In this document: positions 1 to 6,198 of the stretch, piece after piece
How the letters are laid out: each line of letters starts with the position of its first letter
Position numbering within the stretch: the stretch's first letter is position 1
Origin: Actinomycetes bacterium
GTDB lineage: Bacteria > Actinomycetota > Actinomycetes > Propionibacteriales > Nocardioidaceae
Length of the DNA stretch: 13,426 bases
NCBI GenBank assembly: GCA_023415395.1
Contig: JAEZKN010000497.1
Span: 1 to 13,426 of the forward strand
Reading direction: 5' to 3'
Position numbers and translations under genes: made by a program
The notes under the pieces: model-generated
What the model was told of the DNA's origin: nothing
Seen by the model: the letters and a program-made list of their open reading frames with translations, nothing else
The model's database searches: none

Positions 1-705
1 GCGCGGCTGAGCGCCGACCTGCCGGCGTCCGATGCGGTGCGCGCCGTCCGGTCGTTGGAGGAGCGCGCCGCGGTGCTGCGCGCGTCGGGCGATCCGCGCG
101 GCCACGCTCAGCTCGTGGCCGACGAGCTCGTCGACCGGCTCGACCAGCCCGCCGTCCTCGGTGCTCGACGGACCGAGGTCCAGGTCGTGATGACGGCCCA
201 GATGCTCCTCGGCACCGACCTCTGCACCCCGGCGCACCTGAGCGGCTACGGCCCGATCGCCCGGGCCGAGGTCGAGCGGCTGCTGGCCGACCCGTGCGCA
301 GAGGTGTTCGTCCGGCGCCTCTTCTCGAGCCCGGACGACGGCGGCCTCGTGGCCATGGACAGCCGCGCGGCGGCGTTCCCCTCGTCGCTGCGGCGGCTGA
401 TCTTCCTCCGCGACGGCGAGACCTGCCGCACCGCGTGGTGCGACGCCCCTGTCCGGCACGCCGACCACGTCGCCCCGCGCCGCCGCGGCGGCACCACCGA
501 CCTCGATCAGGGGCAGGGACTCTGCGAGGCCTGCAACTACGCCAAGGAGGACCCGGGCTGGGAGCACCGGGTCACCTCGCAGTGGCCCCGGCGACACACG
601 ACCGAGGTCGAGACCCCGACCGGACATCGGCACCGGTCCCGAGCGCCTGCCGCGCCGGTCCGGCCGAAGACCTACCCGCGGCTCGACATCTTCCTGGCTG
701 CCTGA
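1..705 (+). CDS. DUF222/HNH endonuclease-family protein (5' end outside window)
   Basis: The frame is open from base 1, so this is the C-terminal 234 residues of a longer protein; the GTG at 37 is internal. The beginning (LSADLPASDAVRAV, then an RASGDPRGHAQLVAD stretch) matches the end of the DUF222 domain found in 13E12-type proteins that are multi-copy in many actinobacterial genomes. A C-terminal HNH domain follows. It has Cys142 and Cys147, a DH pair at 155-156, and the GQGLCEACNYAKE segment with Cys175, Cys178 and Asn179 (numbered from base 1). The cysteine pairs would bind structural zinc. The position where this family normally has Asn in T-x-x-x-N-G-Q-G is Gln170 here. Family members are assumed to be nucleases, but their role is poorly defined. 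Nothing links it to the sugar genes downstream. The family call is firm; activity is not shown. Confidence 0.87.
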   Translation, partial: ARLSADLPASDAVRAVRSLEERAAVLRASGDPRGHAQLVADELVDRLDQPAVLGARRTEVQVVMTAQMLLGTDLCTPAHLSGYGPIARAEVERLLADPCAEVFVRRLFSSPDDGGLVAMDSRAAAFPSSLRRLIFLRDGETCRTAWCDAPVRHADHVAPRRRGGTTDLDQGQGLCEACNYAKEDPGWEHRVTSQWPRRHTTEVETPTGHRHRSRAPAAPVRPKTYPRLDIFLAA

Positions 706-723
706 GGTTGTCCACAGATCGAT

Positions 724-758
724 GAACCCCTCTGGCGGCGCTGGGCCCACGAGGGTTC
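724..758. terminator. Imperfect inverted repeat, possible hairpin terminator or leader structure
   Basis: GAACCCCTC at 724-732 pairs with GAGGGTTC at 751-758 with one bulged C, around an 18-base GC-rich loop. It lies in the 62-base gap after the HNH gene and ends nine bases before the ATG at 768. No U-tract follows, so a classical intrinsic terminator is not demonstrated. It could end HNH transcription or sit in the leader of the next gene. Confidence 0.3.
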
Positions 759-767
759 GCTGGAGAC

Positions 768-1943
768 ATGCCGAAGTCACGTGGACGCCGGACCCGCTCG
801 AACCGTCGCAGGGCTCAACCGCGCAGGCGCGCCGCACCTGCGATCGATCACCGCATGCTCGTGGTGATGGAGGAGGTGAACGACGCCGAGCGACGAGGCG
901 ACGCCGGCGGCGCGTTGCGGGTCATGACCGAGAACCTGCTCGACTGCGACGGAAAGGTGTTCTGGCGCAGTGCCCGCATCGGACGGCTGCTTCAGCTTGC
1001 CCGGCTCGGCCCTCTGCTGCCCCGCTGGGCGACGTCGCGGTGGATCCTGGAGCAGTCGCTGATCCAGGTCGACCCGGCACAGCGAGACGCCCACCGCCGG
1101 GCCCTGGCCATCGCGACTGAGCTTTGCGGGGTCGGTGGCAGCTCGAGCGCCGACGGGTTCGCGGGACGTGTGAGCATGGCGGAGCACGACTGGGTCTACC
1201 GACAGCTGATGCTCTACGAGTACGGCGGACTCGAGCGCTTCCTCGACGTCTTCGCCACGCCGGACCTGGTGGCTGGCGCCGACCAAGTGAGCACCTGGGC
1301 CACCGCTCGGATGCGCTCGCTGCGGCTGGAGGAGCGCCGGCCGGCCGTCCTCCACTGGACCGACCTGTCGACCGGTGACGAGCTCGCGGTGCCGAACCTC
1401 GGCGCCGCGGTCCTGGAGGAGCCGGGCGAGCACGCCCTGGCAAGGGTCGTGCCCACGGAGGGAGGCTCGATGTTCGAGGGCGTGCCCCTCGGGGTCTCGG
1501 AGGTGACCGCCCGGTCGGTGGCCGACGACCCCGCGACCTGGCTCGGCCCGCTGCGGGAGGTCGCGGGCACCGAGGACTACTTCGGCGATCTCCTCCACGG
1601 GAACTTCTTGTTGACCGACCTCCCGAGTCGTCTCCCGATGCTTGCGGTGCGGGAGTTCCTGCCGGCAGGAAACGCCCGAGACCTCAGCGAGGGTGACTTT
1701 GCTCGGGCGATCCTCGCCCTCGCGCGGCGAACGGTCATGGACGGCCGGTCCTCCACGGCAGCGGTGCTCGACCCGTGGCCGTGCGTGGCGGCGTTGTTGG
1801 TCGAGCCGGAGCTGTTGCCGCACGTGGCCCGTCAGGCGCGGCCGACGGACTCAGCGTGGCTCGGCGAGCTCGCCGACCGGTTGCCCCAGCCCGCGGACGG
1901 GGTGTGCCGCATGATCCTCGCTGATCTGGCGGACGCTGCCTGA
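768..1943 (+). CDS. Unrecognised 391-residue protein with Arg-rich N-terminus
   Basis: I do not recognise a family. The first 25 or so residues are strongly basic (MPKSRGRRTRSNRRRAQPRR), followed by an acidic and helical stretch (VVMEEVNDAERRGD) and a mixed alpha-helical body with no signal peptide, no clear membrane span and no catalytic motif I can name. The basic tail suggests contact with nucleic acid or another acidic partner, but that is inference. The ATG at 768 has GGAG only two bases before it and GAGGG at 751-755 twelve bases before it, so the initiation signal is mediocre. An internal start such as the ATG beginning MLVVMEE, near base 855, would remove the basic tail. The gene uses more T-ending and TTG codons than the sugar genes. 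Its stop is one base from the stop of the convergent oxidoreductase gene. Confidence 0.75.
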   Translation: MPKSRGRRTRSNRRRAQPRRRAAPAIDHRMLVVMEEVNDAERRGDAGGALRVMTENLLDCDGKVFWRSARIGRLLQLARLGPLLPRWATSRWILEQSLIQVDPAQRDAHRRALAIATELCGVGGSSSADGFAGRVSMAEHDWVYRQLMLYEYGGLERFLDVFATPDLVAGADQVSTWATARMRSLRLEERRPAVLHWTDLSTGDELAVPNLGAAVLEEPGEHALARVVPTEGGSMFEGVPLGVSEVTARSVADDPATWLGPLREVAGTEDYFGDLLHGNFLLTDLPSRLPMLAVREFLPAGNARDLSEGDFARAILALARRTVMDGRSSTAAVLDPWPCVAALLVEPELLPHVARQARPTDSAWLGELADRLPQPADGVCRMILADLADAA

Positions 1944-1944
1944 C

Positions 1945-3057
1945 CTAGCGGCGCCGTACGCCGCCGTAGATCCCACGCCGCACGATCCACGGCTGGAGGA
2001 TCGTGTCGATCGACCAGTGCGGGAACCGGAAGGAGCGGCCCGAGGGCGTGAAGACGCGCAGGCCGTCGGGCTGGAAGCCCAGGACCGAGCCCCAGCGGCG
2101 GCGCGGCGGGCGGTAGGAGCGCAGGGGTCGGCCGGCGAGGTGGGCGCGGATGTTGTGGGCCAGCAGCTTGTCGGCGCGGTTGCGGGCGGTGGAGCGCAGC
2201 GGGTCGGTCGCGGCGACGTCGCCGAGGGCGAAGACGTCGTCGGTGCCGACGACGCGCAGGTCGGGGGAGACGCGGACGAAGCCCTGGTCGTCGAGCAGTG
2301 AGCCCGGCAGCCAGGCGGTGTTGGGCCGGACCCGGCCGATCGCCCAGATCGTCGCGTCGGCCGCGACCGGCGGTTGGCCGGTGGACCACGAGACGGGAGT
2401 GGCGGTGATCTCGTCGCAGGCGAAGCCGTCGGGCACGATGGCGCGGTGGCCCGGGTGCAGCGCGACACCGCGCGCGGTCAGGATCCGGGAGACCCGGGCC
2501 CAGGCGCGGCCGTGGTGCTGGGGCAGTGCCCGCTCCCCGGGGTAGTAGAGACCGATCCGCTTGTCCGGCCAGCGCAGGGCGAGGTTGGCCGCGGTGGCGA
2601 CGGCCGCGGCGCCGCCGCCGACGACGTTGATCGAGTCCGCGGCGGCGAGCCGGTCGTGGACGGCCGCCAGGGACGCGGAGACCTCCTCGGCCGTCCGCAG
2701 GGCCGGCGTGCGCCAGAAGCCGTTGGTGACCCCGGTCGAGATCACCAGGACGTCGTAGGGCTCCTCGACCACGTCCCCCGACGGGAGCCGCACGGACAGG
2801 GTGCGCGCGGTGAGGTCCAGCCCGACCAGCACACCGTGCACGACGCGTGCGCGGTCGAGGCGGCGGTAGCGGTCGAAGGAGATGAAGTAGTCCCGTGCCC
2901 ACCGCTCGGGCCGGCTCACCCGGAGGCCGAGCTCCTGCCCGCTGACCAGGGCGGGCTGGGACGAGACGCCGACGACGTCGGCGTGCCGGGTCAGGTGGAG
3001 CGCGGTCAGCAGCCCGCTGTCGCCGAGGCCGGCGACGAGGACGCGCGCTCTAGCCAC
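1945..3057 (-). CDS. FAD/NAD(P)-dependent oxidoreductase, NDH-2/AIFM2-like
   Basis: This 370-residue protein has the two-dinucleotide-fold layout of pyridine nucleotide-disulphide oxidoreductases. The N-terminal FAD-binding loop is GLGDSG at residues 10-15, a second GGGAAA loop for NAD(P)H follows mid-protein (in INVVGGGAAAVATAANLA), and the C-terminal FAD contact motif TDDVFALGDVAA is present. There is no CxxxxC redox disulphide near the first loop, which favours an NDH-2 or AIFM2-like single-flavin NAD(P)H oxidoreductase over a disulphide reductase. It starts at a GTG that lies inside the end of the upstream gene (8-base overlap, 3050-3057) with no clear Shine-Dalgarno, so translational coupling to the DUF1295 gene is likely and the two products probably act on the same substrate or electron flow. 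The electron acceptor is not readable from sequence. Confidence 0.88.
   Translation of the reverse strand: MARARVLVAGLGDSGLLTALHLTRHADVVGVSSQPALVSGQELGLRVSRPERWARDYFISFDRYRRLDRARVVHGVLVGLDLTARTLSVRLPSGDVVEEPYDVLVISTGVTNGFWRTPALRTAEEVSASLAAVHDRLAAADSINVVGGGAAAVATAANLALRWPDKRIGLYYPGERALPQHHGRAWARVSRILTARGVALHPGHRAIVPDGFACDEITATPVSWSTGQPPVAADATIWAIGRVRPNTAWLPGSLLDDQGFVRVSPDLRVVGTDDVFALGDVAATDPLRSTARNRADKLLAHNIRAHLAGRPLRSYRPPRRRWGSVLGFQPDGLRVFTPSGRSFRFPHWSIDTILQPWIVRRGIYGGVRRR
1948..1964. terminator. Perfect 6-bp GC hairpin at a convergent gene junction
   Basis: GCGGCG at 1948-1953 and CGCCGC at 1959-1964 form a perfect stem with a five-base loop. The repeat sits four bases past the stop of the gene ending at 1943 and inside the last codons of the minus-strand oxidoreductase gene. 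With only one base between the two stops, this is the obvious candidate for a two-way terminator. There is no U-tract on either side, so the call rests on position and symmetry alone. Confidence 0.3.
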
Positions 3058-3946
3058 GAGCGGTGCGTGGTGGTCGCGGGAGCAGCATCGGGACGCGGTC
3101 GATCACGTCCTGGTAGGTGGGTCGGCGCTCGAGGCTGCGCTTCTCCATCATCGGGATGCTGGCGAGGAGGAAGAGCAGCAGCATCGCGATCGCGCCGACG
3201 AAGACGAACCACCAGTCCGACGGGGCGGCGGCCAGGCCGAAGAGCCCGAGGGAGAACCAGAAGGTGATCTCGCCGAGGTAGTTGGGGTGCCGCGACCAGC
3301 CCCAGAGCCCGCGGTCCATGACGGCGCCCGGCGCGCGGTGGCGGGTGAAGCGCTGCATCTGCCGGTCGGCGACCAGCTCGAGCAGCACCGCGCCGAGGCC
3401 GACGAGGAGCGCGAGCCAGTCCAGCCAGCCGACGTCACGACCGGCGACCGTGACCGCGACGTAGACCGGCACCATGCCCAGGAGGACCTGCAGCGTCGGG
3501 ACCAGGTGGATCGCGACGAGGTCGACGGCGACCTCGGTCGCACCGGACCTCCCCTCGCGCAGCATCGGGTAGCGCCAGTCCTCGTGATGGAGTCCGGGGA
3601 AGAGCAGGGCCCAGTTCGCGGTCAGCCGGACCGCCCACGCCGTGATGACCAGGGTGACCAGCAGGGCGCGGAGGTCGTTCGGCGCGCTCTCGCTCCACCA
3701 GTAGGCGGCGAGCAGCGGCGGCAGCACGCTCCAGTAGGCGTCGTAGAACGACGAGTTCCGGTGGATGCGGCTGAAGGCGAAGATCACCAGCGTGGCCAGG
3801 ACGTCGGCGATGAGCCCGTCGAGCCACAGGTACGCCGTGTCGGGGCCGAGGTAGAGCCAGGCGGCACCGACCCCGATCGCGAGCACGTAGGCCAGCAGGA
3901 CGCGCAGCAGCGACGCGGCCTTCGACGCGGGCTTCGACGGGGTCAC
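3050..3946 (-). CDS. DUF1295/steroid 5-alpha-reductase-like membrane enzyme
   Basis: A 298-residue polytopic membrane protein. Hydrophobic segments begin near residue 12 (LLRVLLAYVLAIGVGAAWLY) and continue throughout. The diagnostic C-terminal signature is LWGWSRHPNYLGEITFW, matching the RHPNYxGE motif shared by steroid 5-alpha-reductase, DUF1295 and isoprenylcysteine methyltransferase-like proteins. The N-terminal NSSFYDAYWSVLPPLL region fits DUF1295. Known members of the fold reduce activated double bonds in lipids with NADPH, or methylate; DUF1295 members themselves are mostly uncharacterised. The GTG start at 3946 has no Shine-Dalgarno but has a TAGATT hexamer six bases before it, suggesting a leaderless transcript. 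Its end overlaps the oxidoreductase gene. Being next to a polyprenyl-phosphate glycosyltransferase makes a lipid substrate attractive; that is inference. Confidence 0.85.
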   Translation of the reverse strand: MTPSKPASKAASLLRVLLAYVLAIGVGAAWLYLGPDTAYLWLDGLIADVLATLVIFAFSRIHRNSSFYDAYWSVLPPLLAAYWWSESAPNDLRALLVTLVITAWAVRLTANWALLFPGLHHEDWRYPMLREGRSGATEVAVDLVAIHLVPTLQVLLGMVPVYVAVTVAGRDVGWLDWLALLVGLGAVLLELVADRQMQRFTRHRAPGAVMDRGLWGWSRHPNYLGEITFWFSLGLFGLAAAPSDWWFVFVGAIAMLLLFLLASIPMMEKRSLERRPTYQDVIDRVPMLLPRPPRTARG

Positions 3947-3952
3947 CCGAGC

Positions 3953-3958
3953 AATCTA
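3953..3958 (-). promoter_or_regulatory. Candidate -10 element for a leaderless transcript of the DUF1295 gene
   Basis: On the minus strand this reads TAGATT, a good match to the TAnnnT -10 consensus. Exactly six bases (GCTCGG) separate it from the GTG start, so transcription would begin at or next to the start codon. No Shine-Dalgarno is present, which agrees with leaderless translation. I see no convincing -35 box 17 bases upstream. Confidence 0.45.
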
Positions 3959-3975
3959 GAACATGTTCCTGTTCT
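3958..3975. promoter_or_regulatory. Candidate operator: AGAACA-N6-TGTTCT inverted repeat
   Basis: The arms AGAACA (3958-3963) and TGTTCT (3970-3975) are perfect inverted repeats separated by six bases. The core GAACATGTTC (3959-3968) is itself a perfect 10-bp palindrome. The element occupies almost exactly the gap between the GT2 stop codon and the -10-like hexamer of the DUF1295 gene, touching both. A repressor bound here would block that promoter. The spacing does not fit the GAAC-N4-GTTC LexA box. The regulator is unknown and is not evident in the window. Confidence 0.45.
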
Positions 3976-4991
3976 CAGCGGGAGGTTCGCGGGACCGGGA
4001 TCCGCGCGAGCGCGAAGTCGGGGTCGCGCACGTAGGTCCCGCGGATGGCCGGGTGGCGCATGTAGGCCAGCCGGCTGATCTCGTGGCGCGACTTCCGGGT
4101 GCCGTCGATGATGATCCCGGCCAGGATGAGGAGGCACGCGGTCAGCACGAGGAAGCCGGCCACGATGAGCGTGGGCATCCGCGGCACCATCCCGGTCTGG
4201 AGGTACTGCACCAGGACCGGTGTGCCGAGCGATGCCGCGACGAAGAGGAAGAGCAGCGCGATCATGCCGAAGAAGTAGATCGGGCGCTCGTGGCGGGTGA
4301 GCGTGCTGATGACGTTGAGGATCTTCCAGCCGTCGCGGTAGGTGCGCAGCTTGGACTCCGACCCCTCGGGCCGGTCCTTGAAGGCCACGTCGTGGGTCGC
4401 GGACGGGATCCGCAGCGCCAGCGAGTGCACGGTCAGCTCGGTCTCGATCTCGAACTCGCGCGAGACGGCGGGGAAGCTCTTCACGAACCGCCGCGAGAAC
4501 ACCCGGTAGCCCGAGAGCATGTCGCCCATCGTGTCGCCGAAGATCGAGCAGACGATCCGGTTGAGGATCCGGTTGCCGGTCTCGTGGCCGGCTCGGTAGG
4601 CGTCCCCGCGTCGGACCCCCACGACCTGGTCGAGGTTCTCCTCGACCAGCTTGGCGATCATCGCGGGAGCGGCCGAGGCGTCGTAGGTGTCGTCGCCGTC
4701 GATCAGCAGGTAGATGTCCGCGTCGATGTCCGCGAACGCGCGCCGGACCACGTTGCCCTTGCCCTTGTGCGGCTCGGAGCACACGATCGCCCCGGCCTCG
4801 CGCGCCCGGTCGACGGTCGCGTCGGTGCTGTTGTTGTCGTAGACGTAGACGTCCATGCCGGGCACGGCGGCCAGCAGGTCCGTGACCACCGTCGCGACCG
4901 CGGCCTCCTCGTTGTGGCAGGGCACGATGGCCGCGACCCGGTAGCGCTGGGCGACAGAGCCGGGGGAGATGGAGCCGGGGGCGACGGACAT
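3975..4991 (-). CDS. GT2 polyprenyl-phosphate glycosyltransferase (DPM1/GtrB-like) with two C-terminal TM helices
   Basis: A 338-residue protein with a cytoplasmic GT-A domain. It opens with VAAIVPCHNEEAAVATVV at about residue 19, then YDNNSTDATVDRA, CSEPHKGKGNVVRRAF and the metal-binding LLIDGDDTYDA (DxD-like). The later segment SKLRTYRDGWKIL, then RPIYFFG, is typical of enzymes that transfer a sugar from a nucleotide donor to polyprenyl phosphate. Two hydrophobic helices at about 236-264 and 270-297 anchor it, ahead of a basic tail of about 40 residues. ATG at 4991 is preceded by GGAGGT with five-base spacing, so the start is secure. It lies 40 bases downstream of the GT4 gene. The sugar cannot be deduced. 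Its product would be a natural donor for the GT-C protein encoded at 8535-10718. Confidence 0.88.
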   Translation of the reverse strand: MSVAPGSISPGSVAQRYRVAAIVPCHNEEAAVATVVTDLLAAVPGMDVYVYDNNSTDATVDRAREAGAIVCSEPHKGKGNVVRRAFADIDADIYLLIDGDDTYDASAAPAMIAKLVEENLDQVVGVRRGDAYRAGHETGNRILNRIVCSIFGDTMGDMLSGYRVFSRRFVKSFPAVSREFEIETELTVHSLALRIPSATHDVAFKDRPEGSESKLRTYRDGWKILNVISTLTRHERPIYFFGMIALLFLFVAASLGTPVLVQYLQTGMVPRMPTLIVAGFLVLTACLLILAGIIIDGTRKSRHEISRLAYMRHPAIRGTYVRDPDFALARIPVPRTSR

Positions 4992-4996
4992 GCTGG

Positions 4997-5002
4997 ACCT
5001 CC
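4997..5002 (-). promoter_or_regulatory. Strong Shine-Dalgarno fixing the GT2 start
   Basis: On the minus strand GGAGGT precedes ATG 4991 by five bases (CCAGC). This is the strongest ribosome binding site in the minus-strand cluster. It supports independent initiation of this gene after the 40-base gap from the GT4 stop. Confidence 0.7.
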
Positions 5003-5031
5003 GAGCGGACGACGGTCCCGAGACTGGCCGT

Positions 5032-6147
5032 TCAACGGGGAGGCGGAGCCGGGGTTACGCCCCGGTAGATGTCGTCCAGCTGCTGGACGTGGGCGTCCCA
5101 GGAGTACGCCGCCGCGACGTGTGCGCGTCCCTCCTCGCCGAGGCGCCGCATGGCCGCGGCGTCGGCGACCAGGTCGCGCACGGCGGCGGGCAGGTCCCCG
5201 GCCGCCATGTCGACGAAGCGGACGCCGGGACCGGAGGTCCAGGGAGAGTGCAGGGCGGGGTCCTCGCGCAGCAGGACCGGCAGGCCGGAGGCCATCGCCT
5301 CGATCACGGTCAACGGGCACTCACCGACCGAGGCGACGACCATCACGTCGGCGTCGGCGTAGACCTCCGGCATGTCGGCGGCCGGGACCGCGCCGAGGAA
5401 GTGCAGCCGGGGGTCGTCGTACCCGGGCGGCCGGTCGCCGCCGGCGAACACCAGGTCGTAGTCGTCGCCGGCCGCGGCGGCCACGACGTCGAAGCCCTTC
5501 TTGGGCACGAAACGGCCGACGAAGAGCACGCGCGGCCGGTCCCGCGGGGTGCGGGGACGGGGATGGAAGCGGGCGGTGTCGACGCCGTTGCGCAGGACGT
5601 GCGTCCTGCCCGCGGGCAGGCCGCGGGCCACGTGCTCGTCGATCGGCAGCACGGTCCGTGCGCCCGCGAGCACCAGCCGCCCGAACGTCGCCAGCACCAC
5701 GCCCTGCACGACCCGCACCAGCAGCGAGGAGTGGTGCACGAAGCCGACGTGGCGGTGCACGACGTACGGCGTGCGCAGCGCCAGGCACCAGAGCGCGGCC
5801 ACCCACGAGCTCACGTAGAGCACGTCGTGGACGTGGACGACATCCGCGCGGCGCACCTCGCCGAAGAGGCGGGTGACCAGCCGCGGCGAGAAGAGCGGGA
5901 ACGGGACCCCGAACCGCTCCTCGAACCCGTTCCACGCACGCACCCGCACGGTGCGCACGCCGTCCTCGTCGCGCACGCCCGGACCGACCGTGCCGGCGCT
6001 GCTGACCACCGACACCCGCCAGCCCAGGTCGCGCAGGCCGCGCGTCTCGGCCCCGACGACCGTCTCGAGCCCGCCGAGGTGGGGCAGTACCTGGTGTGCG
6101 ACGTGCGTCACGCACCCACTCGGCGGCGCTGGTTCAGACCGGGTCAC
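5032..6147 (-). CDS. GT4-family glycosyltransferase
   Basis: A 371-residue GT-B enzyme. The N-terminal acceptor half carries VLPHLGGLETVV (GG at residues 25-26) and DVVHVHDVLYVSSW. The C-terminal donor half carries VLFVGRFVPKKGFDVV and the nucleotide-sugar binding region GECPLTVIEAMASGLPV. The usual E-x7-E of GT4 is E-x6-E here. No signal peptide or membrane span is seen, so it should act on the cytoplasmic face. The frame is open up to 6495, but that extension runs opposite to the gene starting at 6199 and has no family similarity. I choose GTG 6147 because a CATACT -10-like hexamer lies six bases ahead, implying a leaderless transcript. GTG at 6111 (residue 13) is the alternative. It is the first gene of the minus-strand cluster. 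The sugar and acceptor are unknown. Confidence 0.86.
   Translation of the reverse strand: MTRSEPAPPSGCVTHVAHQVLPHLGGLETVVGAETRGLRDLGWRVSVVSSAGTVGPGVRDEDGVRTVRVRAWNGFEERFGVPFPLFSPRLVTRLFGEVRRADVVHVHDVLYVSSWVAALWCLALRTPYVVHRHVGFVHHSSLLVRVVQGVVLATFGRLVLAGARTVLPIDEHVARGLPAGRTHVLRNGVDTARFHPRPRTPRDRPRVLFVGRFVPKKGFDVVAAAAGDDYDLVFAGGDRPPGYDDPRLHFLGAVPAADMPEVYADADVMVVASVGECPLTVIEAMASGLPVLLREDPALHSPWTSGPGVRFVDMAAGDLPAAVRDLVADAAAMRRLGEEGRAHVAAAYSWDAHVQQLDDIYRGVTPAPPPR
5049..5065. repeat. Perfect 6-bp GC hairpin at the 3' end of the GT4 gene
   Basis: CCGGGG (5049-5054) and CCCCGG (5060-5065) form a perfect stem with a five-base loop inside the last codons of the GT4 gene. It lies between that gene and the GT2 ribosome binding site. 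It could protect the 3' end of a processed transcript or cause partial termination, but no U-tract follows. Confidence 0.25.
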
Positions 6148-6153
6148 CGGGGC

Positions 6154-6159
6154 AGTATG
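6154..6159 (-). promoter_or_regulatory. Candidate -10 element for a leaderless transcript of the minus-strand GT4 gene
   Basis: The minus strand reads CATACT, five of six matches to TATACT-like -10 boxes, followed by six bases (GCCCCG) and then GTG 6147. The geometry is identical to that upstream of the DUF1295 gene at 3946. It lies in the 51-base divergent region 6148-6198, which must also hold the promoter of the plus-strand operon; I cannot find a convincing plus-strand -10 box there. Confidence 0.4.
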
Positions 6160-6198
6160 CCGCGCGTAACCACCCCGAGAGCCCTGCGTTGACCGGAC

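Noticed and set aside
708..716. TTGTCCACA, a perfect actinobacterial DnaA-box sequence just after the HNH gene
   Set aside because: A single 9-base match with no cluster, no AT-rich region and no replication genes nearby; chance or a trivial site is more likely than an origin.
777..1823. A 348-codon minus-strand open frame opposite the unrecognised gene at 768-1943
   Set aside because: Because the plus-strand gene is itself unassigned I compared both. The minus translation is compositionally shadow-like (Arg/His/Gln/Pro-rich, no hydrophobic core), while the plus one looks like a real protein.
3959..3968. GAACATGTTC as a LexA/SOS box
   Set aside because: The actinobacterial and Gram-positive SOS box needs four bases between GAAC and GTTC; here there are two, and the gene pair has no DNA-repair link.
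3963..5876. A 637-codon plus-strand open frame opposite the two glycosyltransferase genes
   Set aside because: Low-complexity Arg/Gly/Asp-rich translation with no family similarity, running antisense to genes with clear GT2 and GT4 motifs; it is a high-GC shadow.
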